The notes under the pieces: model-generated
What the model was told of the DNA's origin: nothing
What the model saw: only the letters and a program-made list of their open reading frames with translations
Database searches by the model: none
Program-made: the position numbers and the translations under genes
Assembly (NCBI RefSeq): GCF_017639855.1
Contig: NZ_CP072115.1
Coordinates: 434,001 to 498,000, forward strand
Direction of reading: 5' to 3'
DNA: 64,000 nt
Origin: Streptococcus sp. zg-86
GTDB taxonomy: Bacteria; Bacillota; Bacilli; Lactobacillales; Streptococcaceae
Shown here: positions 43,523-52,870 of the stretch, in pieces
How the letters are laid out: each line of letters starts with the position of its first letter
How positions within the stretch are numbered: position 1 is the stretch's first letter

Positions 43523-44365
43523 CATCATGCTTTGTACAAATTTTTCTTTGATTGCCCGGTCATCAAGAACTGCTTGATAGAAGTAAATATGGCTAGTATG
43601 GTAGTAGGGAATGACATAGATTCCGACAATACCAAAACTAATGAAGGTTAAAATATACCAACCGATGAAAGATAGGTTAAGGACAAATCCTTGCATTTTA
43701 TACCCTTTCATCAAGCGACGACTTTCTTTGATGACGGCCATGGGTCCAGTATAGGTATTGTGCGTCAATTGGTCAAAGAGAAGTGGTTCTACAAGGAAGT
43801 AGGCGAAGAATTGCGGCAGAAAGAGCGCGATTCCCGCAATCATAACTAATAATCCGATAATCATCATGAAGCCAGCAATGACCAATAGATTTTCTTGGGG
43901 AGCTGGAGTAGAGATGGTTGCAACTAGGCTTAAGATTGCGCCACCGAGCATGACAGATAGTCCGATTGTAGCCACAAGTCCCCATAGAAAGAGCAAGATA
44001 GCTTTTACTAGGTAGGTTGCAAGGATACTACCAAATCGTTGGTGATTAAAGATGGTGAAAGCATCTTTTGCTTGGACCTTCTCACGTAGCTTGTAGATTA
44101 TTTGAAAAAGAGCAAAAGATATGGATAGTCCCATTAAATCTACTAAAATACCATATAAGAATGGAAAGGCTGTTGCATTAATAATGTGAGATGGACTTGG
44201 GACAGGATTATTTATCAGTTGCAGAACTAAATTGTTAGACTCTGATGATGTCATCAAGTTAATCAAAACTCCCATAATGACAGGGATAAGAGCAATGAGA
44301 TAAGCTCCGGGTGTTTCTGCAATCGTTTGGCGTGCTTTAGCACGAATTTGTTGAACTGAAAACAT
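43517..44365 (-). CDS. DUF975 family integral membrane protein
   Basis: A 282-residue protein with about six hydrophobic segments, separated by short basic loops. The opening FSVQQIRAKARQTIAETPGAYLIALIP is typical of DUF975; no enzyme motif is visible and the function is unknown. ATG at 44365 is chosen for GGAAGGAGG upstream; a longer in-frame start lacks this. It faces away from tgt and is monocistronic. Confidence 0.8.
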   Translation of the reverse strand: MFSVQQIRAKARQTIAETPGAYLIALIPVIMGVLINLMTSSESNNLVLQLINNPVPSPSHIINATAFPFLYGILVDLMGLSISFALFQIIYKLREKVQAKDAFTIFNHQRFGSILATYLVKAILLFLWGLVATIGLSVMLGGAILSLVATISTPAPQENLLVIAGFMMIIGLLVMIAGIALFLPQFFAYFLVEPLLFDQLTHNTYTGPMAVIKESRRLMKGYKMQGFVLNLSFIGWYILTFISFGIVGIYVIPYYHTSHIYFYQAVLDDRAIKEKFVQSMMP

Positions 44366-44546
44366 AAAAACCTCCTTCCAATAGTGTAGCATAATATGAG
44401 ATGACAAGCTAGTTTTTTTTTGATAGACTAGAGAGGCTTGTACGGTTTCTTTTTATAAGGTCATGGGGAAATAATTGCCCGTGAAGAAGAAATCGTGTAG
44501 ACAAGACAAAATACCTAGGACTGTTTTTCCTAGTGGGAGGTAGAAG

Positions 44547-45686
44547 ATGACATCACCGATTCAATATCGATTGATCAAGAAAGAAAAGCACACAGGGGCT
44601 CGTTTGGGGGAGATTATCACACCGCACGGAACCTTTCCAACACCTATGTTTATGCCGGTTGGAACCCAAGCAACGGTTAAGACCCAGTCGCCCGAGGAAC
44701 TCAAGGAAATGGGGTCAGGCATTATCTTATCCAATACCTATCACCTCTGGCTTCGTCCAGGGGATGAGTTGATTGCGCGTGCGGGTGGTCTGCACAAATT
44801 CATGAACTGGGACCAAGCCATTCTAACAGATAGTGGTGGTTTCCAAGTCTATTCGTTAGCGGATAGCCGAAATATTACTGAAGAAGGGGTCACTTTTAAG
44901 AACCACCTTAATGGTTCAAAAATGTTTCTATCGCCAGAAAAGGCAATTTCTATTCAGAATAATCTCGGAAGTGATATTATGATGAGTTTTGACGAATGCC
45001 CGCAGTTCTACCAGCCCTATGATTATGTTAAAAAATCAATCGAACGGACTAGTCGCTGGGCTGAACGCGGCTTGAAAGCACACCGCCGTCCACATGACCA
45101 AGGCCTGTTTGGTATTGTGCAGGGAGCTGGTTTTGAAGATCTTCGTCGTCAATCTGCCCATGATTTGGTGAGCATGGATTTTCCAGGCTATTCGATTGGT
45201 GGTCTGGCAGTTGGCGAGTCGCATGAAGAGATGAATGCGGTGCTTGATTTCACAACACCACTCTTGCCAGAAAATAAACCACGTTATCTCATGGGAGTTG
45301 GAGCACCAGATAGCTTGATTGATGGGGTGATTCGTGGGGTAGATATGTTTGACTGTGTCTTGCCGACACGGATTGCTCGAAATGGGACTTGTATGACCAG
45401 TGAGGGTCGTTTGGTAGTGAAAAATGCTCAATTTGCAGAAGATTTCACCCCACTTGACCATGATTGTGATTGCTACACTTGTCGCAACTATACGCGTGCT
45501 TATCTTCGTCACTTGCTCAAGGCAGACGAAACCTTTGGTATTCGCTTGACTAGCTACCATAATCTGTATTTCTTGATTAAGCTTATGAAGAATGTTCGTC
45601 AGGCAATTATGGATGATAATCTTTTGGAATTCCGTGAAGACTTTATCGAACGCTATGGATACAACAGTTCAAAACGTAATTTTTAA
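44547..45686 (+). CDS. tgt: Queuine tRNA-ribosyltransferase
   Basis: A 379-residue TIM-barrel enzyme that exchanges guanine-34 of tRNAs with GUN anticodons for preQ1. TDSGGFQVYSL and MSFDECPQF carry active-site aspartates, and GVDMFDCVLPTR is the nucleophile region. The zinc site is CDCYTCRNYTRAYLRHL plus a histidine. GGGAGG precedes ATG. A strong terminator follows. Confidence 0.97.
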   Translation: MTSPIQYRLIKKEKHTGARLGEIITPHGTFPTPMFMPVGTQATVKTQSPEELKEMGSGIILSNTYHLWLRPGDELIARAGGLHKFMNWDQAILTDSGGFQVYSLADSRNITEEGVTFKNHLNGSKMFLSPEKAISIQNNLGSDIMMSFDECPQFYQPYDYVKKSIERTSRWAERGLKAHRRPHDQGLFGIVQGAGFEDLRRQSAHDLVSMDFPGYSIGGLAVGESHEEMNAVLDFTTPLLPENKPRYLMGVGAPDSLIDGVIRGVDMFDCVLPTRIARNGTCMTSEGRLVVKNAQFAEDFTPLDHDCDCYTCRNYTRAYLRHLLKADETFGIRLTSYHNLYFLIKLMKNVRQAIMDDNLLEFREDFIERYGYNSSKRNF

Positions 45687-45726
45687 CAGAACCATCATTT
45701 AATCGTCTCGTGTTAAAGCAAATAAG

Positions 45727-45766
45727 AACAGGGTAGGACAAGCAATCGCTTGTCCTACCTTGTTTT
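45727..45766 (+). terminator. Terminator of tgt
   Basis: AACAGGGTAGGACAAGC pairs with GCTTGTCCTACCTTGTT around an AATC loop and runs into TTTT. Confidence 0.9.
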
Positions 45767-45779
45767 CGCTAGTTAGAAG

Positions 45780-46180
45780 TGAAAGTAGCTTGCTTTTTTC
45801 ATGAGAACATTCTTTCTCCTGACTCTAAGTTTAGCTTTCTTTTGTGAAAACTGTCTCCCTTTGTTTCCGGTCTGGAATTCTTTCGTAAAAACTGTCTCCC
45901 TAGATTCTAAGTCTGGTTTTCTTTCGTGAAAAATGCTTCCCTAGAACTCAAGTCTAGCTCTCCTTCATGAAAAACTGTCTCCCTTTGTTTCGAGTCTCGC
46001 TTTTTTCATGAAAACTGGTTCCCTAGATTCTAAGTCTGGTTTTCTTTCGTGAAAAATGCTTCCCTAGAACTCAAGTCTAGCTCTCCTTCATGAAAAACGG
46101 TTTCCCTTTGTTTCAAGTCTAGCTTTCTTTCATAAAAACTAGCTCACTAGGGATCGAGTCTCGCTTTTTTTGTCTTGAGA
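45780..46180. repeat. Minisatellite of about nine 41-bp units
   Basis: Units follow the pattern GTCT-G-TTT, CTTTCGTGAAAAA, then TG-TTCCCTAGA-TCTAA. Two stretches (about 46012-46095 and 45890-45975) are almost identical across two units, so a pair was duplicated as a block. It lies in the gap between tgt and merR without any open frame; transcription is unknown. Confidence 0.8.
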
Positions 46181-46198
46181 GATAGATTGGAAAACAGT

Positions 46199-46966
46199 TT
46201 AGTTCAGACTTGTTACCCAGTGATTAATGCTTTCGGTCAGAAAAGCAGCGCAACCGTTTAGTTCCTTATCATAGTAGGCAGTAAAGCGGTCATCTGTGAT
46301 GTAGAGTTGGGCGATACCGATATGTTTTTCAGGAGTATAGTGCTTGTCTGCGATTTGGAGCCATTCTTTGTGGAGTTGGACGATTTTCTGGCTTTCTTTT
46401 CTATCTGTTGTCCATCCTTCTTCTATCGCTTGGAGGAGTAAGGCTTTAATCTTTTGATCGAGTTCTTGCCAATGCTTGTAGGTTTCTGCGCTCATATTGG
46501 CGAAACGTTGATTAGCCTGTTCGATTGCTTCTTCACCATAGTTTTTGCGAAGTTCAGCTCCGTATTGTGCTTCGTTTTCAGCTATTTTCTGTTCCTTAAA
46601 TGCTTGAAATTTTTCTTCTGTTGTCATGGTTTGTGTTCCTTTCTCTGTTTGAATCGTGCGTTCGAGGTTGTCAATCATGGCCTCTATTCGTTTCTTTTTA
46701 GCTTTTAAATCTGCCAAATGATCTTCTGAATGGGCTAAGGTATCGGTATTGTTTGAGGTAAGCAAGTTTTTGATTTGCTTGAGTTCAAAGCCTCGTTCTT
46801 TAAAAAAGAGAATCTGTTGTAAGGTGTTAATCTCTTTTTCACCATAAAAGCGGTAGCCACTGTCCATTTTACGAGAAGGTAGAAGGAGTCCAATCTCTTC
46901 ATAGTAACGAAGGGTACGGGTGCTGACACCGGATAAGTCGGCTAATTTCCGAATAGAATAGGTCAT
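46199..46966 (-). CDS. MerR family regulator with TipAS drug-binding domain
   Basis: A 255-residue regulator. The MerR winged helix is YSIRKLADLSGVSTRTLRYYEEIG (about 3-26), followed by a coiled coil (about 75-110) and a C-terminal TipAS/antibiotic-recognition domain, including HWQELDQKIKALL and HKEWL. TipA- and Mta-type proteins bind hydrophobic drugs and activate efflux or themselves. No pump is adjacent, so autoregulation through the 47171-47201 promoter is likely. Confidence 0.88.
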   Translation of the reverse strand: MTYSIRKLADLSGVSTRTLRYYEEIGLLLPSRKMDSGYRFYGEKEINTLQQILFFKERGFELKQIKNLLTSNNTDTLAHSEDHLADLKAKKKRIEAMIDNLERTIQTEKGTQTMTTEEKFQAFKEQKIAENEAQYGAELRKNYGEEAIEQANQRFANMSAETYKHWQELDQKIKALLLQAIEEGWTTDRKESQKIVQLHKEWLQIADKHYTPEKHIGIAQLYITDDRFTAYYDKELNGCAAFLTESINHWVTSLN

Positions 46967-47170
46967 GCTTGTTTCTCTCTTTGTTTCTGATCTTGCAAGA
47001 TGTTTGGATGGGGTTTAGAGCTCAGTAGGTTTTATAGATTGAACAGTTCAATGCGCAGTAGTTGTCTGACAGGTAAAGTATTACATTGTCCATATTTTAC
47101 AGGTCTAGTCAACCTTGCGAGATGAGACGATGAAATGGAGATTTTGGATAACCATCTCTGTCTCACTCTC

Positions 47171-47201
47171 AGTATACAACTTACCGTAACGTCAATGTCA
47201 A
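47171..47201 (-). promoter_or_regulatory. MerR-type promoter with 19-bp spacer
   Basis: On the minus strand TTGACA (47196-47201) and TATACT (47171-47176) are separated by 19 bases instead of 17. The spacer contains GACGTTACGGTAAG, a partial dyad of MerR-operator type. The start would be near 47164, leaving a leader of about 200 bases before merR. Confidence 0.7.
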
Positions 47202-47221
47202 GAGGTTTGTAAGAAAATACG

Positions 47222-47247
47222 AAAAAAATGCCGCTTCGGGCATTTTT
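47222..47247 (-). terminator. Terminator of the acn-gltA-icd operon
   Basis: AAAATGCC and GGCATTTTT pair around a stable CGAAG-type loop, followed by T residues on the minus strand. Confidence 0.85.
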
Positions 47248-47260
47248 ATGAATCATGGAA

Positions 47261-48442
47261 CTAGAGATAGTCCAATAATCGTGCAACAAACTGGCTGGTG
47301 CTGAGGGCTCTTGTGCTGCAGGCTTGTGCTAGGTCTGCTGTCATTTCTTGATTTGCGATAGCTGTTTCAATTGCTTTTTGGATACGATCTGCTACTTCCT
47401 GCCAGCCGATATAAGAAAAGAGCATGGCTCCAGATAGGAGTAGGGAGCAGGGATTTGCTTGATTTTTTCCAGCGATATCTGGCGCTGTACCATGTGTGGC
47501 TTCAAAAATAGCATGACCAGTTTCATAATTGATATTGGCTCCTGGAGAAATGCCAATCCCTCCGACTTGTGCAGCAAGAGCATCACTAGCGTAATCACCG
47601 TTGAGGTTTGTCAAGACAATCACGTCAAATTTTTCAGGATGTAGGAGGGCTTGCTGGAAGAAATTGTCTGCAATGATGTCATTAATCTGTAGTTTTCCAC
47701 TCTGTAGGTATGGACCATATTCTTGCTGAGCGAGTTCATAGCCCCATTTCCGAAAACCGCCCTCGGTGAATTTTTGAATATTTCCCTTATGAACGAGTGT
47801 AATACGCCGTAAATCATTGGCTAGGGCGTATTCGATTGCAGCACGGATGATTCGCTTACTTCCTTCAATCGAAATGGGTTTGATACCAATGCTAGAGCTA
47901 GCAGGAAATCGAATCTGATTGACCTTCATCTCGGTTTGGAGAAAGTGGATAAGTGTCTGAACTTCTGCTGTTTGGGCCTCCCATTCAATTCCGGCATAGA
48001 TGTCTTCTGTATTTTCTCGGAAAACAACCATATTTGTTTTTTCCGGATGTTTGAGGGGGCTCTCGATTCCTTGGAAATAACGAACGGGTCGTTGGCAGGC
48101 ATAGAGATCAAGTTCTTGGCGTAGGGCAACATTGAGTGAACGGATTCCGCCACCGACAGGTGTTTCCAAAGGGCCTTTGATAGCAACGAGATACTGTTTT
48201 ATGCTGGTCATGGTTTCAGGAGGCAACCAACTGCCTGTTTGATCATAGGCTTTTTTACCTGCCAACAGTTCGAGCCAGTCGACTTTTTTGCGCCCTTGAT
48301 AGGCTTTTTCAACGGCACAATCAAAGACCTGTTGGGCTTGTTTCCAAATATCCTGTCCAATCCCGTCTCCTTCAATGTAGGGGATAATTGGGTTATCAGG
48401 GACGACCAAATGGCCTTGTTTACAATAAATGGTGTTCGACAT
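47261..48442 (-). CDS. icd: Isocitrate dehydrogenase (NADP type)
   Basis: A 393-residue enzyme that oxidises isocitrate to 2-oxoglutarate. IPYIEGDGIGQDIW, the phosphate-binding VAIKGPLETPVGGGIRSLNVALRQ, RENTEDIYAGIEW and ATHGTAPDIAGKNQANP are ICDH signatures. It overlaps gltA by 23 bases with AAGGAG upstream. With citrate synthase and aconitase it makes 2-oxoglutarate for glutamate; no later TCA enzyme is present here. Confidence 0.96.
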   Translation of the reverse strand: MSNTIYCKQGHLVVPDNPIIPYIEGDGIGQDIWKQAQQVFDCAVEKAYQGRKKVDWLELLAGKKAYDQTGSWLPPETMTSIKQYLVAIKGPLETPVGGGIRSLNVALRQELDLYACQRPVRYFQGIESPLKHPEKTNMVVFRENTEDIYAGIEWEAQTAEVQTLIHFLQTEMKVNQIRFPASSSIGIKPISIEGSKRIIRAAIEYALANDLRRITLVHKGNIQKFTEGGFRKWGYELAQQEYGPYLQSGKLQINDIIADNFFQQALLHPEKFDVIVLTNLNGDYASDALAAQVGGIGISPGANINYETGHAIFEATHGTAPDIAGKNQANPCSLLLSGAMLFSYIGWQEVADRIQKAIETAIANQEMTADLAQACSTRALSTSQFVARLLDYL

Positions 48443-49562
48443 CTTTTCTCCTTTCTAAGGGAAGGTAGGTGAGGTGTTCTGGTCCAAGGTACTGGGAACG
48501 TGGGCGAATGAGTTTATTGGCTCCTTGTTGTTCTCGGATATGGGCAATCCAACCAGCAACTCGACTCATGGCAAAAATTAAGGTGAAGATAGAGCTGTCA
48601 ATGCCAAGAACATGATAGACGGTTGCCGAGTAGAAGTCGACATTTGGAATTAATCCCTTGTTATGCTTCATGTAGTCTTCAATTTCTCGAGACAGTTGGT
48701 ACCAGATTTCGTGTTCTGTTCCTAGGGTTAATTCTTTTGCCATTTGGCGGAGATAGCTTTCTCTAGGGTCTTGTGTTTTATAGACGCGGTGGCCAAAGCC
48801 CATGATTTTTTCTTGGGAATCGAGTTTTTGTTGAAGATAGCTTTTGGTGTCGCCTTGCTGACGGATTTCTTGCAACATATCAAAGACTCGTTCGTTGGCT
48901 CCTCCATGAAGCGGCCCTTTTAAGGTACCAATAGCGGTTGTGACACAAGAGTAAATATCCGATAAGGTAGAGGCACAGACCCGAGCTGCAAAGGTTGATG
49001 CGTTAAGTTCATGGTCGGCATGTAAGATTAAGGCCTTATTGAGGGCTTCAATCTCTATGGGGCTTGGGAGTTTTCCGGTTAGCATATAGAGGAAATTTTC
49101 CGCAAATCCCAAGTCTTTTCGGGGAGCAATGGGGGTCTGTCCATTTCGTAGACGAGCAAAAGTTGCAATAATCGTCGGCATTTTTGCCATTAACTGAATG
49201 GCTTGCTCATAGGTAGCTTCTGCAGAACGTTCCTCTGCCTTGACATTGTAGACTCCTAGAAGACTGACGGTGGAGCGTAGTACACTCATAGGGTGGAGGT
49301 GCTTGCGCGACTGGATGAGAATGCATTGTTCCACTGCATCGCTAATGTCGTAATTTTCTCGTAATTCTTCTGTGAATTGCTGGTATTCTTTTGCGGTCGG
49401 TAGGTGCAAATGCCACAAGAGAAAAATGGTTTCTTCAAAAGAGGCATGATTATCCATTAACTCAGAAATCGCATATCCTGCATAAGCTAACTGATCATCT
49501 TTAATCGAGCTAATCCGAGTATGGCAGGCGATGAGATCTTTTAATCCATTTTCTTCTGTCAT
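48420..49562 (-). CDS. gltA: Citrate synthase
   Basis: A 380-residue citrate synthase of the short, Gram-positive (CitZ) type. Active-site histidines occur in ILHADHELNAS and GPLHGGANE, and the catalytic aspartate region is VDFYSA. It condenses oxaloacetate with acetyl-CoA. It starts 12 bases after the acn stop with AAAGGA before ATG, and overlaps icd. Confidence 0.96.
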   Translation of the reverse strand: MTEENGLKDLIACHTRISSIKDDQLAYAGYAISELMDNHASFEETIFLLWHLHLPTAKEYQQFTEELRENYDISDAVEQCILIQSRKHLHPMSVLRSTVSLLGVYNVKAEERSAEATYEQAIQLMAKMPTIIATFARLRNGQTPIAPRKDLGFAENFLYMLTGKLPSPIEIEALNKALILHADHELNASTFAARVCASTLSDIYSCVTTAIGTLKGPLHGGANERVFDMLQEIRQQGDTKSYLQQKLDSQEKIMGFGHRVYKTQDPRESYLRQMAKELTLGTEHEIWYQLSREIEDYMKHNKGLIPNVDFYSATVYHVLGIDSSIFTLIFAMSRVAGWIAHIREQQGANKLIRPRSQYLGPEHLTYLPLERRKDVEHHLL

Positions 49563-49574
49563 AGGCTGTCCTTT

Positions 49575-52241
49575 CTATTGTTTAGAGGCTGCTAGTTTCT
49601 TACGAACGACCATTGGAAGAATGCCGCCGTTTTGGTAATAGCGAATATCAGCTGCTGCATCGAATCGCAATAAGGCTTGAAAGGCGATGGAGCCATGCTC
49701 ACTATATGCGACAATGTCTACGATTTCGTGAACACCGGCTTCTTTAGGGAGGTGAATGTCATAGCTTTCAAAGCCAGTTAGACCTAAGCTATCTGCTGTC
49801 TGTCCTTCTAAAAATTGTAGGGGAGCAATTCCCATCATCACGAGGTTGGAGCGATGAATGCGTTCAAAACTTTCAGCCAGCACAGCCTTGACACCGAGTA
49901 ATGCAGAGCCCTTTGCAGCCCAGTCACGACTAGATCCCATACCGTAATCTTTCCCAGCAATAATGAGCGTACCGATATTTTCTGCTTGATAAGCCATGGC
50001 TGCCTCGTAAATAGGCACAATGTCTCCCTTATAGGAAGTAAAGCCACCTATCTTTCCTTGAGCGAGTTCGTTTTTTATGCGGATATTGGCAAAGGTTCCT
50101 CGCATCATCACCTCATGATTCCCCCTGCGACTACCATAGGAATTAAAGTCCATGTAGTCAACGCCATTTTCAGTCAAATACCGACCTGCTGGACTGGTGC
50201 GGGCAATATTCCCAGCTGGAGAAATATGGTCTGTTGTGACACTATCGCCAAATTTTGCAAGTGCCTTGAGATGAAGAAGGGGGCGGATGCTCAATTCTTG
50301 GTCTAACTGATGAAAATATGGAGGGTTTTGAATGTAGGTCGATTGGACTTTCCATTGGTAGCTCGTGCTTTTTGTGACAGGAATATGATTCCATTGTTGG
50401 CTAGCTGAAAAGACTTGTTGATATTCCTTTTCAAAGAGGTCACGAGTGACATATTGCTCTACATAGGTTTCGATTTCTTGCCGTGAGGGCATGATATCTT
50501 CGAGGTAGACAGGTTCATGGTCAGGAGTAAATCCTAGTGGTTGACTTGTCAAATCAATGGTCGTATTTCCTGCAAGGGCATAGGCGACAACTAATGGGGG
50601 GCTGGCTAGAAAATTGGCCTTGACTAGTGGATTGATTCGCCCTTCAAAGTTGCGGTTGCCTGATAAAACAGCAGAGACGACTAAATCGGATTCTGTAATG
50701 GCTTGTGCCAGTTCTGGTCGAAGATTTCCAGAATTTCCGATACAGGTCGTACAGCCATAACCAACGACTTGAAAACCGAGTTTGTCCAAATAAGTTTGGA
50801 GACCGGATTCTCTCAGATAGGCAGAAACGACTTTGGAGCCTGGTGCCAAGGATGTTTTGACAGTTGGTGACACCCTTAAACCTTTTGTGACTGCATTGCG
50901 GGCGAGAAGTCCTGCTGCCATTAAAACATAAGGATTTGAAGTATTGGTACAAGAGGTGATGGCAGCGATAGCGACATGTCCGGTTTGGATTGAAAAATCT
51001 TGTCCGTCAATCGTAACTGGTACGGTCTTATCTAATTCTTCTGGAGCTAGACCGAATCCTTGAGTTCCGGCCTCACGACTAATGCTAGTTTCAAATGTGG
51101 CTTTGGCATCCGCTAAATCAATCAAATCTTGTGGGCGTTTGGGACCAGCGATACTAGGTCGAATGGTTGAGAGGTCGATGGTAATGACTTTTGTATAGCT
51201 TGGTTCAAGCTGTGGATTGTAGAAAAGATGATTGGTTCTAGCGTAATATTCCGTGAGAGCGATATGGTTTTCATCCCGATTGGTTAGGCGCATATAGTTT
51301 AAGGTTTCTTGGTCAATGGGGAAGTAGCCACAGGTTGCTCCATATTCAGGAGCCATGTTGGCAATAGTAGCCCGATCTGCTAGGCTCAATTTCGAAAGAC
51401 CGGGTCCGAAATATTCGACGAATTTGCCAACGACTTGTTCCTTCCGCAAGACCTGTGTAATGGTTAGGGCTAGATCAGTTGCAGTAGCAATAGTAGGGAG
51501 TTGACCAATGAAGCGTACACCGATGACTTCTGGAACAGGGAAGTAGGAAGCCTCACCAAGCATGGCAGCTTCTGCTTCAATTCCGCCAACGCCCCAACCT
51601 AGCACACCGATTCCATTGATCATGGTCGTATGGCTATCTGTTCCAAACATGGAATCAGGATAGAGAAGCCTCTCTTTTTCGATAACAACATCGCTTAAAA
51701 ATTCGAGATTGACCTGATGAATAATCCCTGTTGCAGGTGGCACAGCTCGGTAATTCGCAAAGGCAGTTTCCGCCCATTTGAGAAATTCATACCGTTCATT
51801 ATTTCGCTCAAATTCCAAGGTGATATTATCTTCCAAGGCTGTGTCGCAGCTAGATACATCTACCTGCACACTATGGTCAATAACTAGGTCAACTGGAATT
51901 TCAGGATTGATGAGATGGGGATTGCCACCATGAGCTAGAACAGCCTCTCGCATAGAAGCTAAATCGACGATGACAGGTACACCTGTAAAATCTTGGAGGA
52001 TAACACGGCTGGGCTTAAAGGGGACTTCACCACTTGGCGATTGAGCATCATAATGGATTAGATTGCGAATGTGATTTTTTGTGACATCGTTTCCGTCATA
52101 TGTACGGAGTAAACTTTCAATGAGGATCCGAATAGTATAGGGAATCTGAGAAAGCTCCTTGCCTTCTGCAGAAACGGCCTGCCTTATGTCATAGTAGCTG
52201 TAGACATGATTGTTGAAAAGCAATGTGGATTGATTGCTCAT
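49575..52241 (-). CDS. acnA: Aconitate hydratase
   Basis: An 888-residue AcnA/IRP1-type aconitase. Iron-sulfur cysteines are visible in AITSCTNTSNPYV and GYGCTTCIGNSG; GTDSHTTMINGIGVLGWGVGGIEAE is the substrate region and GKDYGMGSSRDWAAKG the swivel-domain motif. ATG at 52241 is chosen for ACGGAGGTGATCCT directly upstream. It leads the acn-gltA-icd operon from a strong promoter and faces a divergent Rrf2 regulator. Confidence 0.96.
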   Translation of the reverse strand: MSNQSTLLFNNHVYSYYDIRQAVSAEGKELSQIPYTIRILIESLLRTYDGNDVTKNHIRNLIHYDAQSPSGEVPFKPSRVILQDFTGVPVIVDLASMREAVLAHGGNPHLINPEIPVDLVIDHSVQVDVSSCDTALEDNITLEFERNNERYEFLKWAETAFANYRAVPPATGIIHQVNLEFLSDVVIEKERLLYPDSMFGTDSHTTMINGIGVLGWGVGGIEAEAAMLGEASYFPVPEVIGVRFIGQLPTIATATDLALTITQVLRKEQVVGKFVEYFGPGLSKLSLADRATIANMAPEYGATCGYFPIDQETLNYMRLTNRDENHIALTEYYARTNHLFYNPQLEPSYTKVITIDLSTIRPSIAGPKRPQDLIDLADAKATFETSISREAGTQGFGLAPEELDKTVPVTIDGQDFSIQTGHVAIAAITSCTNTSNPYVLMAAGLLARNAVTKGLRVSPTVKTSLAPGSKVVSAYLRESGLQTYLDKLGFQVVGYGCTTCIGNSGNLRPELAQAITESDLVVSAVLSGNRNFEGRINPLVKANFLASPPLVVAYALAGNTTIDLTSQPLGFTPDHEPVYLEDIMPSRQEIETYVEQYVTRDLFEKEYQQVFSASQQWNHIPVTKSTSYQWKVQSTYIQNPPYFHQLDQELSIRPLLHLKALAKFGDSVTTDHISPAGNIARTSPAGRYLTENGVDYMDFNSYGSRRGNHEVMMRGTFANIRIKNELAQGKIGGFTSYKGDIVPIYEAAMAYQAENIGTLIIAGKDYGMGSSRDWAAKGSALLGVKAVLAESFERIHRSNLVMMGIAPLQFLEGQTADSLGLTGFESYDIHLPKEAGVHEIVDIVAYSEHGSIAFQALLRFDAAADIRYYQNGGILPMVVRKKLAASKQ

Positions 52242-52278
52242 AGGATCACCTCCGTATATTTTTCCAATTTTGAAAATA

Positions 52279-52307
52279 ATTATACAACTGCATGCTCGAT
52301 TCGTCAA
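52279..52307 (-). promoter_or_regulatory. Promoter of the acn-gltA-icd operon
   Basis: TTGACG (52302-52307), a 17-base spacer and TATAAT (52279-52284) on the minus strand form a near-consensus housekeeping promoter, about 30 bases upstream of the acn ATG. Confidence 0.85.
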
Positions 52308-52432
52308 TGACAGAATGAAGTATATGTGAGATTATATTACATGTGTTTGGAGAAGAGGTATTAGAAGAGTTGGTCAGTCAGACTTGCAGTCACAAGGAAA
52401 AATAGTTATACTAAAGAAAAGGAGAGGGGATT

Positions 52433-52870
52433 ATGCAGATTTCAAGTCGATTTACGATTGCGACCCACGTCTTGGTCGTATTAGCCCTAGAAGGTGAGCA
52501 GACCAAAGTAACAAGCGATTACCTAGCAGCGAGCGTTGGGGTGAATCCCGTGATTATCCGTAATGTCTTATCTCAGTTAAAAGCAGCAAATCTGATTGCA
52601 GTTACAAGAGGTAAGGGTGGAGCTAGGGTTGTGCAAAACTTATCAGACATTACGCTCTACGACATTTATGAAGCTGTCGATAGTTTAGGGAAATCAGGTC
52701 AGCTTTTTGGCTTTCATGACAATCCCAATCCAAATTGCAACATTGGCCGAACAATTCATGCGGTATTAGATGGTCGCTTAGAAGTTGCGCAACGAGCCTT
52801 AGAAGCTGAACTGAATCAAACGACTTTGGCAGATTTGGTTCAAGATGCACAGGAAAAAAGCAGTATATGA
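52433..52870 (+). CDS. Rrf2 family transcriptional regulator (YwnA-like)
   Basis: A 145-residue winged-helix regulator. MQISSRFTIATHVLVVLALE and the recognition region NPVIIRNVLSQLKAANLI, then TRGKGGARV, are typical. It has only one cysteine (NPNCNIG), not the three-cysteine cluster of IscR/NsrR, so an iron-sulfur sensor is unlikely. B. subtilis YwnA is followed by a flavin-reductase-like gene; a similar oxidoreductase lies at 53582. AAAGGAGAGGGG precedes ATG. Confidence 0.85.
   Translation: MQISSRFTIATHVLVVLALEGEQTKVTSDYLAASVGVNPVIIRNVLSQLKAANLIAVTRGKGGARVVQNLSDITLYDIYEAVDSLGKSGQLFGFHDNPNPNCNIGRTIHAVLDGRLEVAQRALEAELNQTTLADLVQDAQEKSSI

Noticed and set aside
44440..44546. Possible preQ1 riboswitch before tgt
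   Set aside because: A CCTAGGA/TCCTAG hairpin is present, but I could not find a convincing preQ1 pseudoknot, and tgt itself is not a usual target.
47032..47289. 85-codon minus-strand frame after icd
   Set aside because: It spans the icd terminator and the MerR-type promoter and has no ribosome site or family resemblance.
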